Assembly (NCBI GenBank): GCA_028819505.1
Contig: JAPPLH010000053.1
Location: 1 to 64,000 of the forward strand
Reading direction: 5' to 3'
DNA: 64,000 nt
From: Acidimicrobiaceae bacterium
GTDB taxonomy: Bacteria > Actinomycetota > Acidimicrobiia > Acidimicrobiales > Aldehydirespiratoraceae
Shown: one piece after another, positions 44,303-52,438 of the stretch
How positions within the stretch are numbered: position 1 is the stretch's first letter
How the letters are laid out: the number at the start of each line of letters is the position of its first letter
The notes under the pieces: model-generated
Told to the model about the DNA's origin: nothing
The model's input: only the letters and a program-made list of their open reading frames with translations
Databases searched by the model: none
Made by a program: the position numbers and the translations under genes

Positions 44303-45583
44303 TCATGCCACCACCCGGACGGGCAGGTGCTTGATGCCGGCTATGAAGTTGGAGCGCATGTAATCGGGCTCGCCGTCGGGTTCGAGGCGCTCGACCCGTT
44401 TCATCAGCTCCTCGTAGACCAGCCGGGCCTCCATGCGGGCCAGCCAGGCGCCCAGGCACAGGTGCGGTCCGTTGCGCCCGAAGGCCATGTGGTCGTTGGG
44501 ATCGCGGGCCAGATCGAACCGCCAGGGGTTCGGGAAGCCGTCGCTGTCGTGGTTGGCGGAGCAGAACCACATCACCACCTTGTCGCCCGCGGCGATGTTC
44601 TTTCCGCCGAGGGTGACCTCGCGGGTGGCGGTGCGGCGGAAGTGCATGGTCACCGCGCTGGTGCGCAGGACCTCCTCCACCGCTGTCCCGGTGAGCGACG
44701 GGTCGGCCCGCCAGGCCCGCCACAGGCTCGGGTGGAGCATCATCGTGCGCAGGCCGTGGGTCATGGTGTAGCGGGTGGTGTCGTTGCCCGCCGCGATGAG
44801 CAGGGTGAAGAAGTTCTTGAACTCCAGGCCGGTCAGCGGCTCACCGTCGCGGGTGGGGGCCAGCAGCTGGGTGATCACGTCGTCGCGCGGGCAGGCGCGG
44901 CGCTCGGCCGCCTGGTGCTCGGCGTACTCGAAAACCTCGGCCGCGGCCGGGCTGCGGAACGGCATCAGCCGGAACTCCTCAGTGTCGGCCGTGTCGATCA
45001 CGTGGGTGGTGAACTCGGGGTCGCTGTTGCCCAGGAAGGCGTCGCCCCACTCCACCAGCTGGTGGCCGTCGGCGTCGCTGGTGCCCAGCAGCCGGCCCAG
45101 CATCCGCATGGGCAGCTTGGCCGCCACCTCGGTGACGAAGTCGAAGGCGTCGGCGGCGAGGGCCTCGTCGAGCACTTCGGCGGCCAGGGCGCGGATGGAG
45201 CCCTCGTAGGACTCGACGGTGCGGCGGGTGAACCCCCGGTTGACGAGGCGCCGCAGCCGGGTGTGCTCGGGCGGGTCGAGCTCCATCATCGTGCGGCGGG
45301 CGTCGAGCTCGTCGTCGTCCATCTCCTCGAGGCGGATGCCCCGGCTGGAGGTGAACGTCTCGACGTCGCGGCTCACGGCCAGGGCGTCGTGGTAGCGGGT
45401 GACCGACCAGAACCCGGCGCCGTCGGCCTCCGGGGTCCAGTGCACCGGGTCTTCGCGGCGCAGCCGGGTGAAGGTGGCGTGGGGCACCCCGGAGGTGAAC
45501 GAGTCGTGCGAGGACAGGTCGGCGTCGTCGTCGCCGTGGTCGGGAAGGTAGCCGTCCACGTAGGTGGCTGTGAGCGTGCTCAC
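44303..45583 (-). CDS. Cytochrome P450
   Basis: A 426-residue P450. The heme loop AFGRNGPHLCLGAWLARMEAR puts Cys at about 376, IAAGNDTTRYTMTHGLR is the I helix and VEEVLRTSAVTMHFRR the ExxR helix. MELDPPEHTRLRRLVNRGFTRRTV follows the CYP125-like pattern. GTG 45583 overlaps the stop of the acetoacetate-decarboxylase-fold gene as GTGA. Positioned before an extradiol dioxygenase gene, so ring or side-chain hydroxylation of an aromatic substrate is a reasonable inference; no dedicated ferredoxin is seen. Confidence 0.88.
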   Translation of the reverse strand: MSTLTATYVDGYLPDHGDDDADLSSHDSFTSGVPHATFTRLRREDPVHWTPEADGAGFWSVTRYHDALAVSRDVETFTSSRGIRLEEMDDDELDARRTMMELDPPEHTRLRRLVNRGFTRRTVESYEGSIRALAAEVLDEALAADAFDFVTEVAAKLPMRMLGRLLGTSDADGHQLVEWGDAFLGNSDPEFTTHVIDTADTEEFRLMPFRSPAAAEVFEYAEHQAAERRACPRDDVITQLLAPTRDGEPLTGLEFKNFFTLLIAAGNDTTRYTMTHGLRTMMLHPSLWRAWRADPSLTGTAVEEVLRTSAVTMHFRRTATREVTLGGKNIAAGDKVVMWFCSANHDSDGFPNPWRFDLARDPNDHMAFGRNGPHLCLGAWLARMEARLVYEELMKRVERLEPDGEPDYMRSNFIAGIKHLPVRVVA

Positions 45584-46395
45584 GGGTCGGCCTTGGGGTT
45601 GGGGGCGGCCCACAGGGTGGCGCCGCCGGCCATGGACGTGCCGACCCGGCGGTAGTAGCCGCCGATCATCTCGATCGGTTGCAGGTGGTGCAGCTCCTCG
45701 GTGGGGCAGGTGGGCAGCACCAGTTCGGCGTCGCCCGAGTACACCGGTCCGAGGTCGGCGTCGTAGCCCCGCATGGTGACCAGCTCGTCGAGCGAGTCGT
45801 CCCCGTCGGCCTCCATGGCCGGCATCTGGCGGCTGTGCAGCATCGGGTGGCCGTTGACGAAGCCGGGCGCGTCGGCGGTGCCGGTGATGGTGAAGCGGGC
45901 CTCGGCGACGCGCCGGCCCCAGGTGCTCAGGGTCGCTCCGAAGCGGCCGCCCGGCGCCAGCCGCGGCCCGGCCCGGCCCACGGTCACCGGCCTGGTCATG
46001 GCGATCTCGGCCATCTTCTTGGGGTAGCCCTGGAAGTGGCCCCTGGCCATGGCGAAGTCCTTGTCCACCCAGATGTAGGCCGCCCGGCTGTAGGTCTCGC
46101 CCCGGAACCTGCATCGCACCACGGCGAACACCTCCCGGTACTGGGCCCGCACCGGGTCGAGCAGCTCCTCGAAGGCGTCGCCGCAGCTCTGCCACTCGGC
46201 CCAGACCAGGGCCACCGCTCCGGGATCGTCCGGGGCCGGCTCCATGGGGTCGGGGAGGAGTTCGGCCACCCGGTCCGGGTCGGTGCGGTACTCGACGGTG
46301 AGCATGTCGCCGGAGTAGTGCCAGGGGGGAGCCGGCACGATCCCGGCGATCCCGGCGGGCGTCCGCGGATACATGAACCCCTGGAGCTCGGCCAC
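45580..46395 (-). CDS. Acetoacetate decarboxylase-fold protein
   Basis: A 271-residue member of the ADC superfamily. The Schiff-base lysine pair is in GHFQGYPKKMAEIAM (about 126-127), and HYSGDMLTVEYRTDPDRVAELLP and PAPPWHYSGD at the N terminus match the family. Besides acetoacetate decarboxylases the family includes aldolase-dehydratases, so the reaction is uncertain. First gene of the operon; GTG 46395 has a TATGCT -10 six bases upstream with a 20-bp palindrome at the -12 to -35 position. Confidence 0.8.
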   Translation of the reverse strand: MAELQGFMYPRTPAGIAGIVPAPPWHYSGDMLTVEYRTDPDRVAELLPDPMEPAPDDPGAVALVWAEWQSCGDAFEELLDPVRAQYREVFAVVRCRFRGETYSRAAYIWVDKDFAMARGHFQGYPKKMAEIAMTRPVTVGRAGPRLAPGGRFGATLSTWGRRVAEARFTITGTADAPGFVNGHPMLHSRQMPAMEADGDDSLDELVTMRGYDADLGPVYSGDAELVLPTCPTEELHHLQPIEMIGGYYRRVGTSMAGGATLWAAPNPKADP

Positions 46396-46401
46396 CCCAA
46401 G

Positions 46402-46407
46402 AGCATA
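46402..46407 (-). promoter_or_regulatory. -10 of the ADC-P450-dioxygenase-GATase operon
   Basis: TATGCT on the minus strand, six bases before GTG 46395. Confidence 0.6.
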
Positions 46408-46427
46408 ATCGTTTGGCACCGAACGAT
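46408..46427. promoter_or_regulatory. Candidate MarR operator of the catabolic operon
   Basis: Nine-base arms ATCGTTTGG and CCGAACGAT around a CA centre, one mismatch, directly abutting the -10. A related sequence at 50531-50548 lies at the 5' end of marR and matches at 14 of 18 positions. Both positions fit a repressor that closes the promoter until a ligand binds. Confidence 0.6.
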
Positions 46428-46620
46428 CAAGGCCGCCCGTGCCGTTACGTCCCGCCCAGCAAGAGGCCCCGCGGATAGCCGAGCGAACCCGTTCCATACG
46501 GGGCGGGGCCGTGGCCCGAGCGGCCCTCAGGTCGCAGCGAACAAGAGCGGGAATGACACCGCTGCGGCGCGACCGGCTTGCATCAATCCGCGCACGCTCT
46601 AATGCGGTCAACGGCAGCCG
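46428..46620. other. Gap between the catabolic operon and the iterons
   Basis: No gene or RNA was recognised in this stretch between the operator and the GCTGCAA repeats; it contains a few GC-rich inverted repeats of no clear form. Confidence 0.4.
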
Positions 46621-46689
46621 GCTGCAAATATCAAGACGATAGTGCTGCAAACTCTCAGATGATTTAGCTGCAATTTATCAGATAGAGTG
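46621..46689. repeat. Three direct repeats with a 23-bp period
   Basis: GCTGCAA begins at 46621, 46644 and 46667, each followed by an AT-rich half unit ending in TATCA or CTCAGAT. The last unit runs into TAGAGT (46683-46688), a likely -10. Same period as the repeats before the first AAA/DUF4143 gene. Confidence 0.75.
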
Positions 46690-46730
46690 AACGCAAGCAC
46701 TCGGCCACCCCTAGTTGCGCCTGAGGTTCC

Positions 46731-48017
46731 ATGAGCATTCTGCCCGATCGTTTCGACTACCGGCCGCGGGTCGTGGACTCCGAGGTCGCTCGGCGCCTGC
46801 GACTGTTGCCGACGGTGTTGATCGAGGGCCCCCGCGGCTGCGGGAAGACCACCACGGCACGGCGCTTGGCCAATCGAGAGCTCCTGTTGGACCTGGACGC
46901 CAATGCCCGGAGCCACGCCGCCCACGGCACTCTGCCCCTCGATCGAGGCCCCTTTCCGCTGCTGATAGACGAGTGGCAACTCGCGCCGCAAGTCTGGAAC
47001 CGGGTGCGGCGGGCCGGCGACGCCCTGCAGAGCTCGGGGCGGTACCTGCTCACCGGGTCGGCCAACCCCACCGACGACATCACCCGGCACTCCGGCGCGG
47101 GCCGGGTGGCCCGGGTGAGGATGCGGCCGATGTCGCTGTACGAGTCGGGCGCATCGACCGGGGCGGTGAGCGTGGCCTCGCTGCTCGACGGCGGCGTCTG
47201 CTCGGCCTGGCCGGAGGGCGACGGGCGGACCGACGCGGAACTTCGGTACGTGATCGAGGCTCTGTGCCGCGGCGGGTGGCCTGCCTGCCGCGCCATGTCG
47301 GTGGGCGAGGCCCAGGAGTTCCTGCGCCTGTATCTTGACGAGACCTGCCGCGTGGATGTGCCACGGGTCAACGGCGTCCGACACGACCCGGCCGCAGTGA
47401 GGCGCACGATCGTCTCGTTGGCGCGCCACAGCGCGGCGTCGCCCTCCGGCTCGACGCTGGCCTCCGACATCGGCGGGGGGAAGCCGATCGCTCATGAGAC
47501 CCTTGCCGGATACCTGGATGCTCTCGAGCGCATCTTCGTTGCGGAAGATCAGCCTGCCTGGTCGCCTCACCTCGCCTCGCGCTCGCGCCTGCGCAAGGCC
47601 TCCAAGCGCCACCTCGCCGATCCGGCTCTGGCCGTGGCGGCGCTGGGCGCCGGCCCGCAGCGGCTCTTCGACGACCGCGAGATGCTGGGGCATCTGTTCG
47701 AGTCGATGGTCGTGAGAGACCTGCGCGTCTACGCCCAGGCGGGTGGCGCCGAAGTGTTCCACTTCTTGGACAGCAACCGCCTTGAGGCCGATGCCATCGT
47801 TCAGCGGACCGACGGATCATGGCTGGCGGTGGAGGTCAAGCTCGGAGAGGCCACCTCTGTGGACGGTGCCGCCGAAGCGTTGCTGAGGCTCCGAGAACGG
47901 GTCGATACCCGGCGGATGGGAGAGCCGGCCAAGCTGCTGGTGGTCACCGCCACCGGCTACGCGCACGAGCGCTCCGACAGCGTGGCTGTGGCTCCGCTGA
48001 CTCTTCTAGGCCCCTAA
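46731..48017 (+). CDS. AAA ATPase with C-terminal DUF4143 domain
   Basis: A 428-residue protein of the same class as the gene at 28522. Walker A is in LLPTVLIEGPRGCGKTTTARRLA, Walker B LLIDEWQLAPQVWN, and the AGSANPTDD-like sensor follows. The C-terminal half contains RHLADPALAVAALG, LFESMVVRDLRVYAQ and a nuclease-like end VFHFLDSNRLEADAIVQRTDGSWLAVEVKLG. ATG 46731 lies 42 bases after the -10 TAGAGT. Its 3' end abuts a 21-codon remnant of a gene cut at the methyltransferase stop. Function of the family is not known. Confidence 0.82.
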   Translation: MSILPDRFDYRPRVVDSEVARRLRLLPTVLIEGPRGCGKTTTARRLANRELLLDLDANARSHAAHGTLPLDRGPFPLLIDEWQLAPQVWNRVRRAGDALQSSGRYLLTGSANPTDDITRHSGAGRVARVRMRPMSLYESGASTGAVSVASLLDGGVCSAWPEGDGRTDAELRYVIEALCRGGWPACRAMSVGEAQEFLRLYLDETCRVDVPRVNGVRHDPAAVRRTIVSLARHSAASPSGSTLASDIGGGKPIAHETLAGYLDALERIFVAEDQPAWSPHLASRSRLRKASKRHLADPALAVAALGAGPQRLFDDREMLGHLFESMVVRDLRVYAQAGGAEVFHFLDSNRLEADAIVQRTDGSWLAVEVKLGEATSVDGAAEALLRLRERVDTRRMGEPAKLLVVTATGYAHERSDSVAVAPLTLLGP

Positions 48018-48023
48018 CCCGGA

Positions 48024-48089
48024 CTACCTGGCCGTGATCTGTTCGTCGAGTTCGTCTTCGTTCCAGCGAGGCGGATCGATCAGGCTCAC
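48024..48089 (-). pseudogene. Truncated partner gene of the DNA methyltransferase
   Basis: GTG 48089 overlaps the methyltransferase stop (GTGA), then VSLIDPPRWNEDELDEQITAR ends at a TAG at 48024, seven bases from the AAA/DUF4143 stop. The overlap architecture looks like a coupled restriction or specificity gene, of which only 21 codons survive. The remainder is either lost or was replaced by the AAA/DUF4143 gene. Confidence 0.4.
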
Positions 48090-49750
48090 GCGGCGAACTC
48101 TTCCAGCATCCTGGGTTCTGGCACAGGGATCCGGCCCATCTCCGACGGCTCGAACTTCATGAGGCCGCCGGCGTATGTTCGTCCTACCGCAGATGGTGCT
48201 GCGGCGCGCAGCGCTGCTGCCAGTGCATCGAGGGCAGCAGCGGACATGGCCTCTCGGGGATAGATGCCATGAACGACGTTCACATTGCGGGCCGTCGAGA
48301 GATTGCGGACGAACGCTGGCGGACGCCTTGCCATATAGGTCGCGAGGATGGGAGCAGGATCCCGCAGGCCCACAGTCCACCAGGGGTTGCGATTGCGAGC
48401 GATGTAACCAGAAAGGACCCCGCGTCGCTCGGCAGACCGAAGGAACCGGTCGATGAGGAGGCGGTCAGCGTCGTCGAACACTTCGAGGTCGGCCGGTAAG
48501 TCGATCACGGCCCGTAGGCCACGTGTGCTTGCCAGAACACCGTCCGAAGCGTTGAAGAGTTCGGCTGCCCGGGTGACCGACGGACGGAGCACCTCCTGTG
48601 GCAGGGCCGGGTTGTCGGCGTCGGTGATCCATATGGAGTTTGCGCCGGTCACTGCGCCACGATGCACGCGACAGATCTCGCCCAGTTCTACGTAGCCCTC
48701 AGGCGGCTTGTTTGAGCCATTGAGCAGCGCAGACCATCTTGGGGCGGCACGCAACTGTTGTCGCCTGAAGGGCTGCCCGCCGTCCAGCACGCCCAGGTCG
48801 GACGTGCTCGGGATTCGCTCCATGCGAATCGACGCACCAGGCTCACCTACCTCAAAGCAGGTGACGGCTGCAGTTGTTGCTGTGTCGGCGAAGGGTGTCG
48901 CATGTGGATCGACTAGGTGGATTGAGACTCCGCCTAGCTGGGTCGCGAACAGCATCCTCGGCAGGTGGCCGTAGTTCACGTCAAGCCACTCTGACGAAGT
49001 CACGAACGCGCCGAGGTCGCCAGGCCGGACATGCAGGGCGGTGGCCAGCATGAAGTGGACGTGCATCCCGGCCAGGCCGCTGGCCTTCAACCCGAGGGCG
49101 GCCGAGCTGGCAGCTAGCCATTCCTTCCATTCCGGCTCGATCTGGTGGTGGCGGACGTAGGGCGGATTCCCGATGTAGGCGGTGGGGCCATCGAACTCGC
49201 CGAAGTCAGCGTCGCGATAATCTCGCACCAGGATCTGCGCCCGATGGTCAAGACCCGCCGCGGTGAGGTTGGCCCGGGCCAGTAGTGCGGCGAGTGGGTC
49301 GATCTCCACTCCGACCAGCAGGGCTTCCGGCAGCACGCGACCAGCTTCCAGCAGGAACCGGGCCGAGCCTGTCCCAGGATCGACAACGCGGGCTGGCCTT
49401 GACCGTGCCGCAACCCAGGCGACGATCGAGGACACGATCTCGGAAGGTGTGTAGGTCGCGCCGAGCGGCCTGCGCTGGTCAGGCGGGCGCAAGCGCATGA
49501 GGGCGTCGCCTAGAGGATCCTTGCCCGAGCGGATCAGGTCGATCAGTCCGCTGTGGTCGGCAGCGTGGTCGGGCGCCTCTAGGGCCTGCACGAGGCGGTA
49601 CTCGGGCGCCGACAGCCCGGCAAGCTGGCCATGCCGGACGATCGACCAAGCAGCCCTGGCGAGGTCCTGCTCGCCGCACAGCCCGCCTATAGCGATGGCC
49701 AGTGAACTTGTCTCGCAGCCGATCAGCGTCACTTGGTTGCAGTCTGACAT
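48086..49750 (-). CDS. N6-adenine DNA methyltransferase (Eco57I/TaqI-like)
   Basis: A 554-residue class of m6A methyltransferase with specificity domain. LGATYTPSEIVSSIVAWVA, VVDPGTGSARFLLEAGR (AdoMet site), and IGNPPYVRHHQIEPEWKEWL (catalytic NPPY) come first; a C-terminal target-recognition part (about 330-554) contains NSIWITDADNPALPQEVL and RNRNPWWTVG. The start ATG 49750 is preceded by no good Shine-Dalgarno. With its restriction partner truncated (48024-48089), it would act as an orphan methylase. An inverted repeat TTTTACA-N8-TGTAAAA is 120 bases upstream. Confidence 0.82.
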   Translation of the reverse strand: MSDCNQVTLIGCETSSLAIAIGGLCGEQDLARAAWSIVRHGQLAGLSAPEYRLVQALEAPDHAADHSGLIDLIRSGKDPLGDALMRLRPPDQRRPLGATYTPSEIVSSIVAWVAARSRPARVVDPGTGSARFLLEAGRVLPEALLVGVEIDPLAALLARANLTAAGLDHRAQILVRDYRDADFGEFDGPTAYIGNPPYVRHHQIEPEWKEWLAASSAALGLKASGLAGMHVHFMLATALHVRPGDLGAFVTSSEWLDVNYGHLPRMLFATQLGGVSIHLVDPHATPFADTATTAAVTCFEVGEPGASIRMERIPSTSDLGVLDGGQPFRRQQLRAAPRWSALLNGSNKPPEGYVELGEICRVHRGAVTGANSIWITDADNPALPQEVLRPSVTRAAELFNASDGVLASTRGLRAVIDLPADLEVFDDADRLLIDRFLRSAERRGVLSGYIARNRNPWWTVGLRDPAPILATYMARRPPAFVRNLSTARNVNVVHGIYPREAMSAAALDALAAALRAAAPSAVGRTYAGGLMKFEPSEMGRIPVPEPRMLEEFAA

Positions 49751-49871
49751 CGCGCCGCCCTGCGTGTGGGGATACCTCGCACGAAAACGTATGTTCGCAT
49801 CCGGGTGCGACACGCCGGAGCCCGACAGCGGTGAGAGTCGATGAGGGACGTATCTAGAGAAGTGTTGGCTC

Positions 49872-49893
49872 TTTTACATATATAACTGTAAAA
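49872..49893. promoter_or_regulatory. TTTTACA-N8-TGTAAAA inverted repeat
   Basis: Perfect 7-bp arms in an AT-rich island upstream of the methyltransferase gene. A C-protein-like operator is one possibility, but no controller gene is seen here. Confidence 0.45.
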
Positions 49894-49910
49894 TGTGTCA
49901 ATGCTCGGAG

Positions 49911-50014
49911 CCTTCGACAACCTCCAACGCTGAGATCAGACGCCGGCGACTGTGGGCGCCGCTGGCGGAGCAGTGGCCCTCGGGCCCTTCGGCAACCTCG
50001 AGCGCTGAGATCAG
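49911..50014. repeat. Two imperfect 29-bp direct repeats, 75-bp period, at the marR stop
   Basis: A 29-base block at 49911-49939 (starting CCTTCGACAACCTCC) recurs at 49986-50014 with four changes; the second copy contains the marR stop codon. Fifteen of its bases, GCTGAGATCAG plus flank, are unchanged. It may be a unit of a dispersed repeat family. Confidence 0.65.
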
Positions 50015-50514
50015 GCTTGGCCGGCGGCGACGATCACCCGGCGCAGCAGCCCGGCCAATGCTTGCTTCTCGTCGGTCGAGAGCTCGCGCACCATCTCGCC
50101 CTCGTAGCGGTTGAAACGGGGGAAGAGCCTCTCGATGGTGTCCAGGCCGGCGCCGGTGAGCGCGACCGTCACCCGGCGGCGGTCCGACTCGACCTGCCTG
50201 CGTTCCACGAAACCCCGCTTCTCCAGAGTCTTGACCACCCCGGTGAGCGTCGCTTTCGACAGGTCGCATTCCTCGGCCAGGTCCGCGGTCCGCATCTCGC
50301 CCCACACCCACAGCACCCACAGGGTGGTGAAGCCGCCCCAGGACAGGCCGAACTGCGCCAGCACGCCACGCTCGGCCCGTCGACGCACCGCGGTCGCTGC
50401 CCGGTAGATGTTCGACACCGCGAGCATCGAGTCGAAGTCCAGCGGTCGTCCGCCGAGGCGCGCCTGGATGAGGCGCTCTGCATCGAGTAGGCGCGGGCTC
50501 GCTCGGTCTTCCAC
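50011..50514 (-). CDS. MarR-family transcriptional regulator
   Basis: A 167-residue winged-helix protein: WGGFTTLWVLWVWGEMRTADLAEECDLSKATLTGVVKTLEKRGFVERRQVESDRRRVTVALTGAG is a complete MarR domain with the DRRR wing. GTG 50514 was chosen; a longer frame starts at TTG 50559 with the candidate operator within its first codons. Homologues such as HpaR/HpcR repress aromatic catabolic genes and themselves. A near-palindrome related to the operator at 46408 covers 50531-50548. Divergent from livF. Confidence 0.87.
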   Translation of the reverse strand: MEDRASPRLLDAERLIQARLGGRPLDFDSMLAVSNIYRAATAVRRRAERGVLAQFGLSWGGFTTLWVLWVWGEMRTADLAEECDLSKATLTGVVKTLEKRGFVERRQVESDRRRVTVALTGAGLDTIERLFPRFNRYEGEMVRELSTDEKQALAGLLRRVIVAAGQA

Positions 50515-50530
50515 GTCGGCGTCTCCGGTT

Positions 50531-50548
50531 TTGTTTGCTACCGAACGG
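50531..50548. promoter_or_regulatory. Candidate MarR operator at marR
   Basis: The sequence shares GTTTGNNACCGAACG with the operator at 46408 and lies 17 bases upstream of the chosen marR start, in the marR-livF intergenic region. Confidence 0.5.
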
Positions 50549-50631
50549 AGTCGGCGCAAGACTAGGCGGCTGATCGCTCCCAGTCATCTGCAAGGCAAGC
50601 CGGCCCAACGTCGGGGGTGAGGGGCCTCAGA

Positions 50632-50637
50632 TAGGGT
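50632..50637 (+). promoter_or_regulatory. -10 of the livF-like gene
   Basis: TAGGGT is six bases before GTG 50644. Confidence 0.55.
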
Positions 50638-50643
50638 TTCGTC

Positions 50644-51381
50644 GTGCTTGAGGTGTCCGGGCTGACCACTCGATACGGGTCGATCTCGGCGCTGCGCCGG
50701 GTGAGCCTCTCCGTCGCGGCCAATGAGGTCGTCGGCCTCATCGGCCCCAACGGCGCTGGCAAGACCACCCTGCTCAACACCGTAGCGGGGCTGCTGCGCC
50801 CCGCCGAGGGAGAGGTGCACCTCGAAGGCCGGCCCGTGACCGGCGACAGCCCCGACCGGATGCTCAAGGCGGGCCTGGCCCTCGTGCCCGAGAGGCGGAG
50901 GCTGTTCGCTGAGATGACGGTGGTCGAGAACCTCCGCGTCGGGGGCGTGACTGTCAGTGCCGACCAGCGGGCCGAGCGGCTCGACGAGGTGGTGGAGCTG
51001 TTCCCGGTGCTCAAGGACAAGTGGTCCACCGCGGCCGGCTACCTCTCCGGGGGCGAGGCCCAGCAGCTCGCGATCGCTCGGGCGCTGATGAGCAGCCCGC
51101 GCGTCGTGCTGATGGACGAGCCGTCGCTGGGCCTGGCGCCGGTGCTGGTCGACTTCGTGTTCGAGCTGATCGGCCGCATGCGGGCCGAGGGCCGCACGAT
51201 GCTGGTCGTCGAGCAGAACGCCACCCGCCTGCTTGAGGTGGCCGACCGGGCCTACGTGCTGCGCACCGGCGAGATCGCAGCCGAGGGCGCGGCCTCGGAC
51301 CTCCTCACCAGGGAAGACCTGTTCGACACGTTCGTGGGCGCCGCCCGCGACTCCGACACGTCGGAGTCCGCGCAGGAATGA
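50644..51381 (+). CDS. LivF-like ABC transporter ATPase
   Basis: A 245-residue ABC ATPase of the branched-chain amino acid type. GLIGPNGAGKTTLLNTVAGLLRP (Walker A), YLSGGEAQQLAIARALMSSPRVVLMDEPSLGL (signature and Walker B) and LVVEQNATRLLEVADRAYVL (H-loop region lacking a His, as in LivF) are present. No permease, LivG or binding protein is nearby, so it is orphaned in the window. In catabolic clusters such transporters import aromatic acids; the fumarylacetoacetase-like and dehydrogenase genes follow on the same strand. Confidence 0.88.
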   Translation: MLEVSGLTTRYGSISALRRVSLSVAANEVVGLIGPNGAGKTTLLNTVAGLLRPAEGEVHLEGRPVTGDSPDRMLKAGLALVPERRRLFAEMTVVENLRVGGVTVSADQRAERLDEVVELFPVLKDKWSTAAGYLSGGEAQQLAIARALMSSPRVVLMDEPSLGLAPVLVDFVFELIGRMRAEGRTMLVVEQNATRLLEVADRAYVLRTGEIAAEGAASDLLTREDLFDTFVGAARDSDTSESAQE

Positions 51382-51469
51382 GCGCGGCGCACCGTGTTCC
51401 GGCTACCGACCGGCGCCGGTGGCCGGCGGCGCCCCGGGGCGGGGCCCGCACGGCAACGCCGCGGGAAAC

Positions 51470-52366
51470 ATGACTGTGACCGAGTACCGGCGCATCCTGC
51501 TGGACGGGTATCCGGTGCTCGTCCAGCGCGACGGCGATGCTCTCCTGGCGCGGGACGGCCGGCGACTGGCCGCCTCCGACGCCGTCCACCTCCCGCCGTG
51601 CGAGCCGACCAAGATCATCTGCGTCCACCTGAACTACGCCAGCCGGGTAGCCGAGTTCATGACCAGGCTGCCTCCTGCCCCGACCTACTTCCACAAGCCG
51701 ATCACCGCCCTGAGCGCCCACGGCGCCGACGTGGTGCGGCCCGAGCCGTGCCGGTGGCTCAACTACGAGGGCGAGATCGGCATCGTCGTCGGCCGGACCT
51801 GCCGCAACGTGTCGCCTGACGAAGCGGGCGACTTCATCGCGGGCTACACCGTGGCCAACGACTACGGGCTGCACGACTTCCGCGACACCGACGCGGGCTC
51901 GATGCTGCGGGTCAAGGGCAGCGACACGCTGTGTCCGGTCGGGCCGGCGCTGGTGACCGGCTGGGACTTCCGCCACAAGCGGATCCGCACCCTCGTGAAC
52001 GGCGAGGTCCGCCAGGACGGCGGCACCGGCGAGATGGAGTGGGACATGCACTACCTGGTGGCCGACCTGGCCCGCACCATCACCCTGGTGCCCGGCGACC
52101 TGGTGCTGTCGGGTACTCCGGCCGGATCCCGCCCGGTCGTGCCCGGCGATGTGGTCACCGTCGAGGTGGATGGCCTGGGCGCGCTGACCAACACCATCGT
52201 CGCCGGACCGGCGCCGGTGCGCTCCGACGTCGGCGCCCAGCCGTCGGACAGCGAGGAGGTCGTGTCCACGGCAATGGGCGGCGACTGGGAGCACCGCGGC
52301 AAGCGTGCCCCGCGCGGTCCCGGCGCCCGCCACTACCAGTCCACGGTGGAGGACGAGGACAGCTGA
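51470..52366 (+). CDS. Fumarylacetoacetate hydrolase (FAH)-family protein
   Basis: A 298-residue C-C hydrolase/isomerase of the HpcE/MhpD type. KIICVHLNYASRVAEF, NYEGEIGIVVGRTCRNV (the two metal Glu), VANDYGLHDFRDTD (Asp ligand) and GSDTLCPVGPALV, LVLSGTPAGSRPVVPGDVV are all present. Such enzymes isomerise or decarboxylate extradiol ring-fission products, so it fits with LigB and the aldehyde dehydrogenase. ATG 51470 has a GCGGGAAAC spacer but no strong Shine-Dalgarno. A 33-residue C-terminal tail is not family-typical. Confidence 0.87.
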   Translation: MTVTEYRRILLDGYPVLVQRDGDALLARDGRRLAASDAVHLPPCEPTKIICVHLNYASRVAEFMTRLPPAPTYFHKPITALSAHGADVVRPEPCRWLNYEGEIGIVVGRTCRNVSPDEAGDFIAGYTVANDYGLHDFRDTDAGSMLRVKGSDTLCPVGPALVTGWDFRHKRIRTLVNGEVRQDGGTGEMEWDMHYLVADLARTITLVPGDLVLSGTPAGSRPVVPGDVVTVEVDGLGALTNTIVAGPAPVRSDVGAQPSDSEEVVSTAMGGDWEHRGKRAPRGPGARHYQSTVEDEDS

Positions 52367-52438
52367 TGGCACCGAGGGATTCTGTGCGCAACGAATCCGC
52401 TCTGGGCGGCATATCTGCTCACAGAACCGGGCGGGCGG

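Noticed and set aside
49898-50608. Repeat peptide LISALEVAEGPE in a frame overlapping marR
   Set aside because: It arises from the 75-bp-spaced DNA repeat read in a non-coding frame; marR on the same strand explains the sequence better.
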